Positions 5,219 to 5,242 of a stretch of DNA of 5,242 bases are shown piece by piece. A program made the position numbers and the translations under genes. The notes under the pieces were generated by a model. The model was not told the DNA's origin and made no database searches. It saw nothing but the letters and a program-made list of their open reading frames with translations. Position 1 is the stretch's first letter. Each line of letters begins with the position of its first letter. Origin of the DNA: Methanothrix sp. (GTDB lineage Archaea; Halobacteriota; Methanosarcinia; Methanotrichales; Methanotrichaceae); NCBI GenBank assembly GCA_028688535.1, contig JAQTXY010000176.1, forward strand, positions 1 through 5,242. Reading direction: 5' to 3'.

Positions 5219-5242
5219 TTGGGGCATTGCGTTCAAATAAAA

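Noticed and set aside
1..5242. Defence system, mobile element or CRISPR array
   Set aside because: No transposase, integrase, nuclease, regularly spaced repeats, tRNA or attachment-site duplication is visible; the recognised genes are housekeeping-like.

Overview
The window looks like a chromosomal piece of a euryarchaeon, probably a methanogen of the Methanosarcinales and perhaps Methanothrix/Methanosaeta-like. That placement is inferred from protein flavour and archaeal-style promoters (TATA-like boxes about 30 bases before start codons, few Shine-Dalgarno sites). No single sequence marker fixes the genus. There is no rRNA, tRNA, CRISPR array, insertion sequence or integrase. Apart from two unrecognised genes at the left end it is an ordinary housekeeping region.

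Layout, left to right. Bases 1-222 (minus) hold the start of a membrane protein cut by the window edge. Bases 232-1293 (minus) hold a 353-residue protein I do not recognise; it ends 9 bases before the membrane gene, so the two look like one operon. Bases 1294-1500 carry no convincing gene but contain a TATA-like box and three consecutive inverted repeats able to form stem-loops. Bases 1501-2289 (minus) are surE, a 5'/3'-nucleotidase. Bases 2327-3187 (minus) are an Mrp/Nbp35-type iron-sulfur cluster carrier ATPase. Bases 3245-4159 (minus) are a radical SAM protein of the COG0731 type with a C-terminal winged-helix-like segment. Bases 4160-4261 are a divergent promoter region built around a perfect 12-base palindrome. 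Bases 4262-5218 (plus) encode a protein made almost entirely of PBS-lyase-type HEAT repeats. The last 24 bases are non-coding as far as visible.

Working together: the minus-strand run radical SAM - Nbp35-like carrier - surE has short gaps (57 and 37 bases) and may be co-transcribed, although mrp and surE each also have a TATA-like box in front. An Fe-S carrier next to a [4Fe-4S] radical SAM enzyme makes sense as a supplier-client pair, but that is inference from proximity. The HEAT-repeat gene is divergent and shares its regulatory region with the radical SAM gene.

The points most worth a second look are the unrecognised gene pair at 1-1293, the three-stem-loop spacer at 1341-1494, the palindrome between two outward-facing promoters, and the repeated placement of TATA-like boxes about 30 bases before start codons, which predicts leaderless mRNAs. 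I found no clear evidence of a new defence or mobile system.
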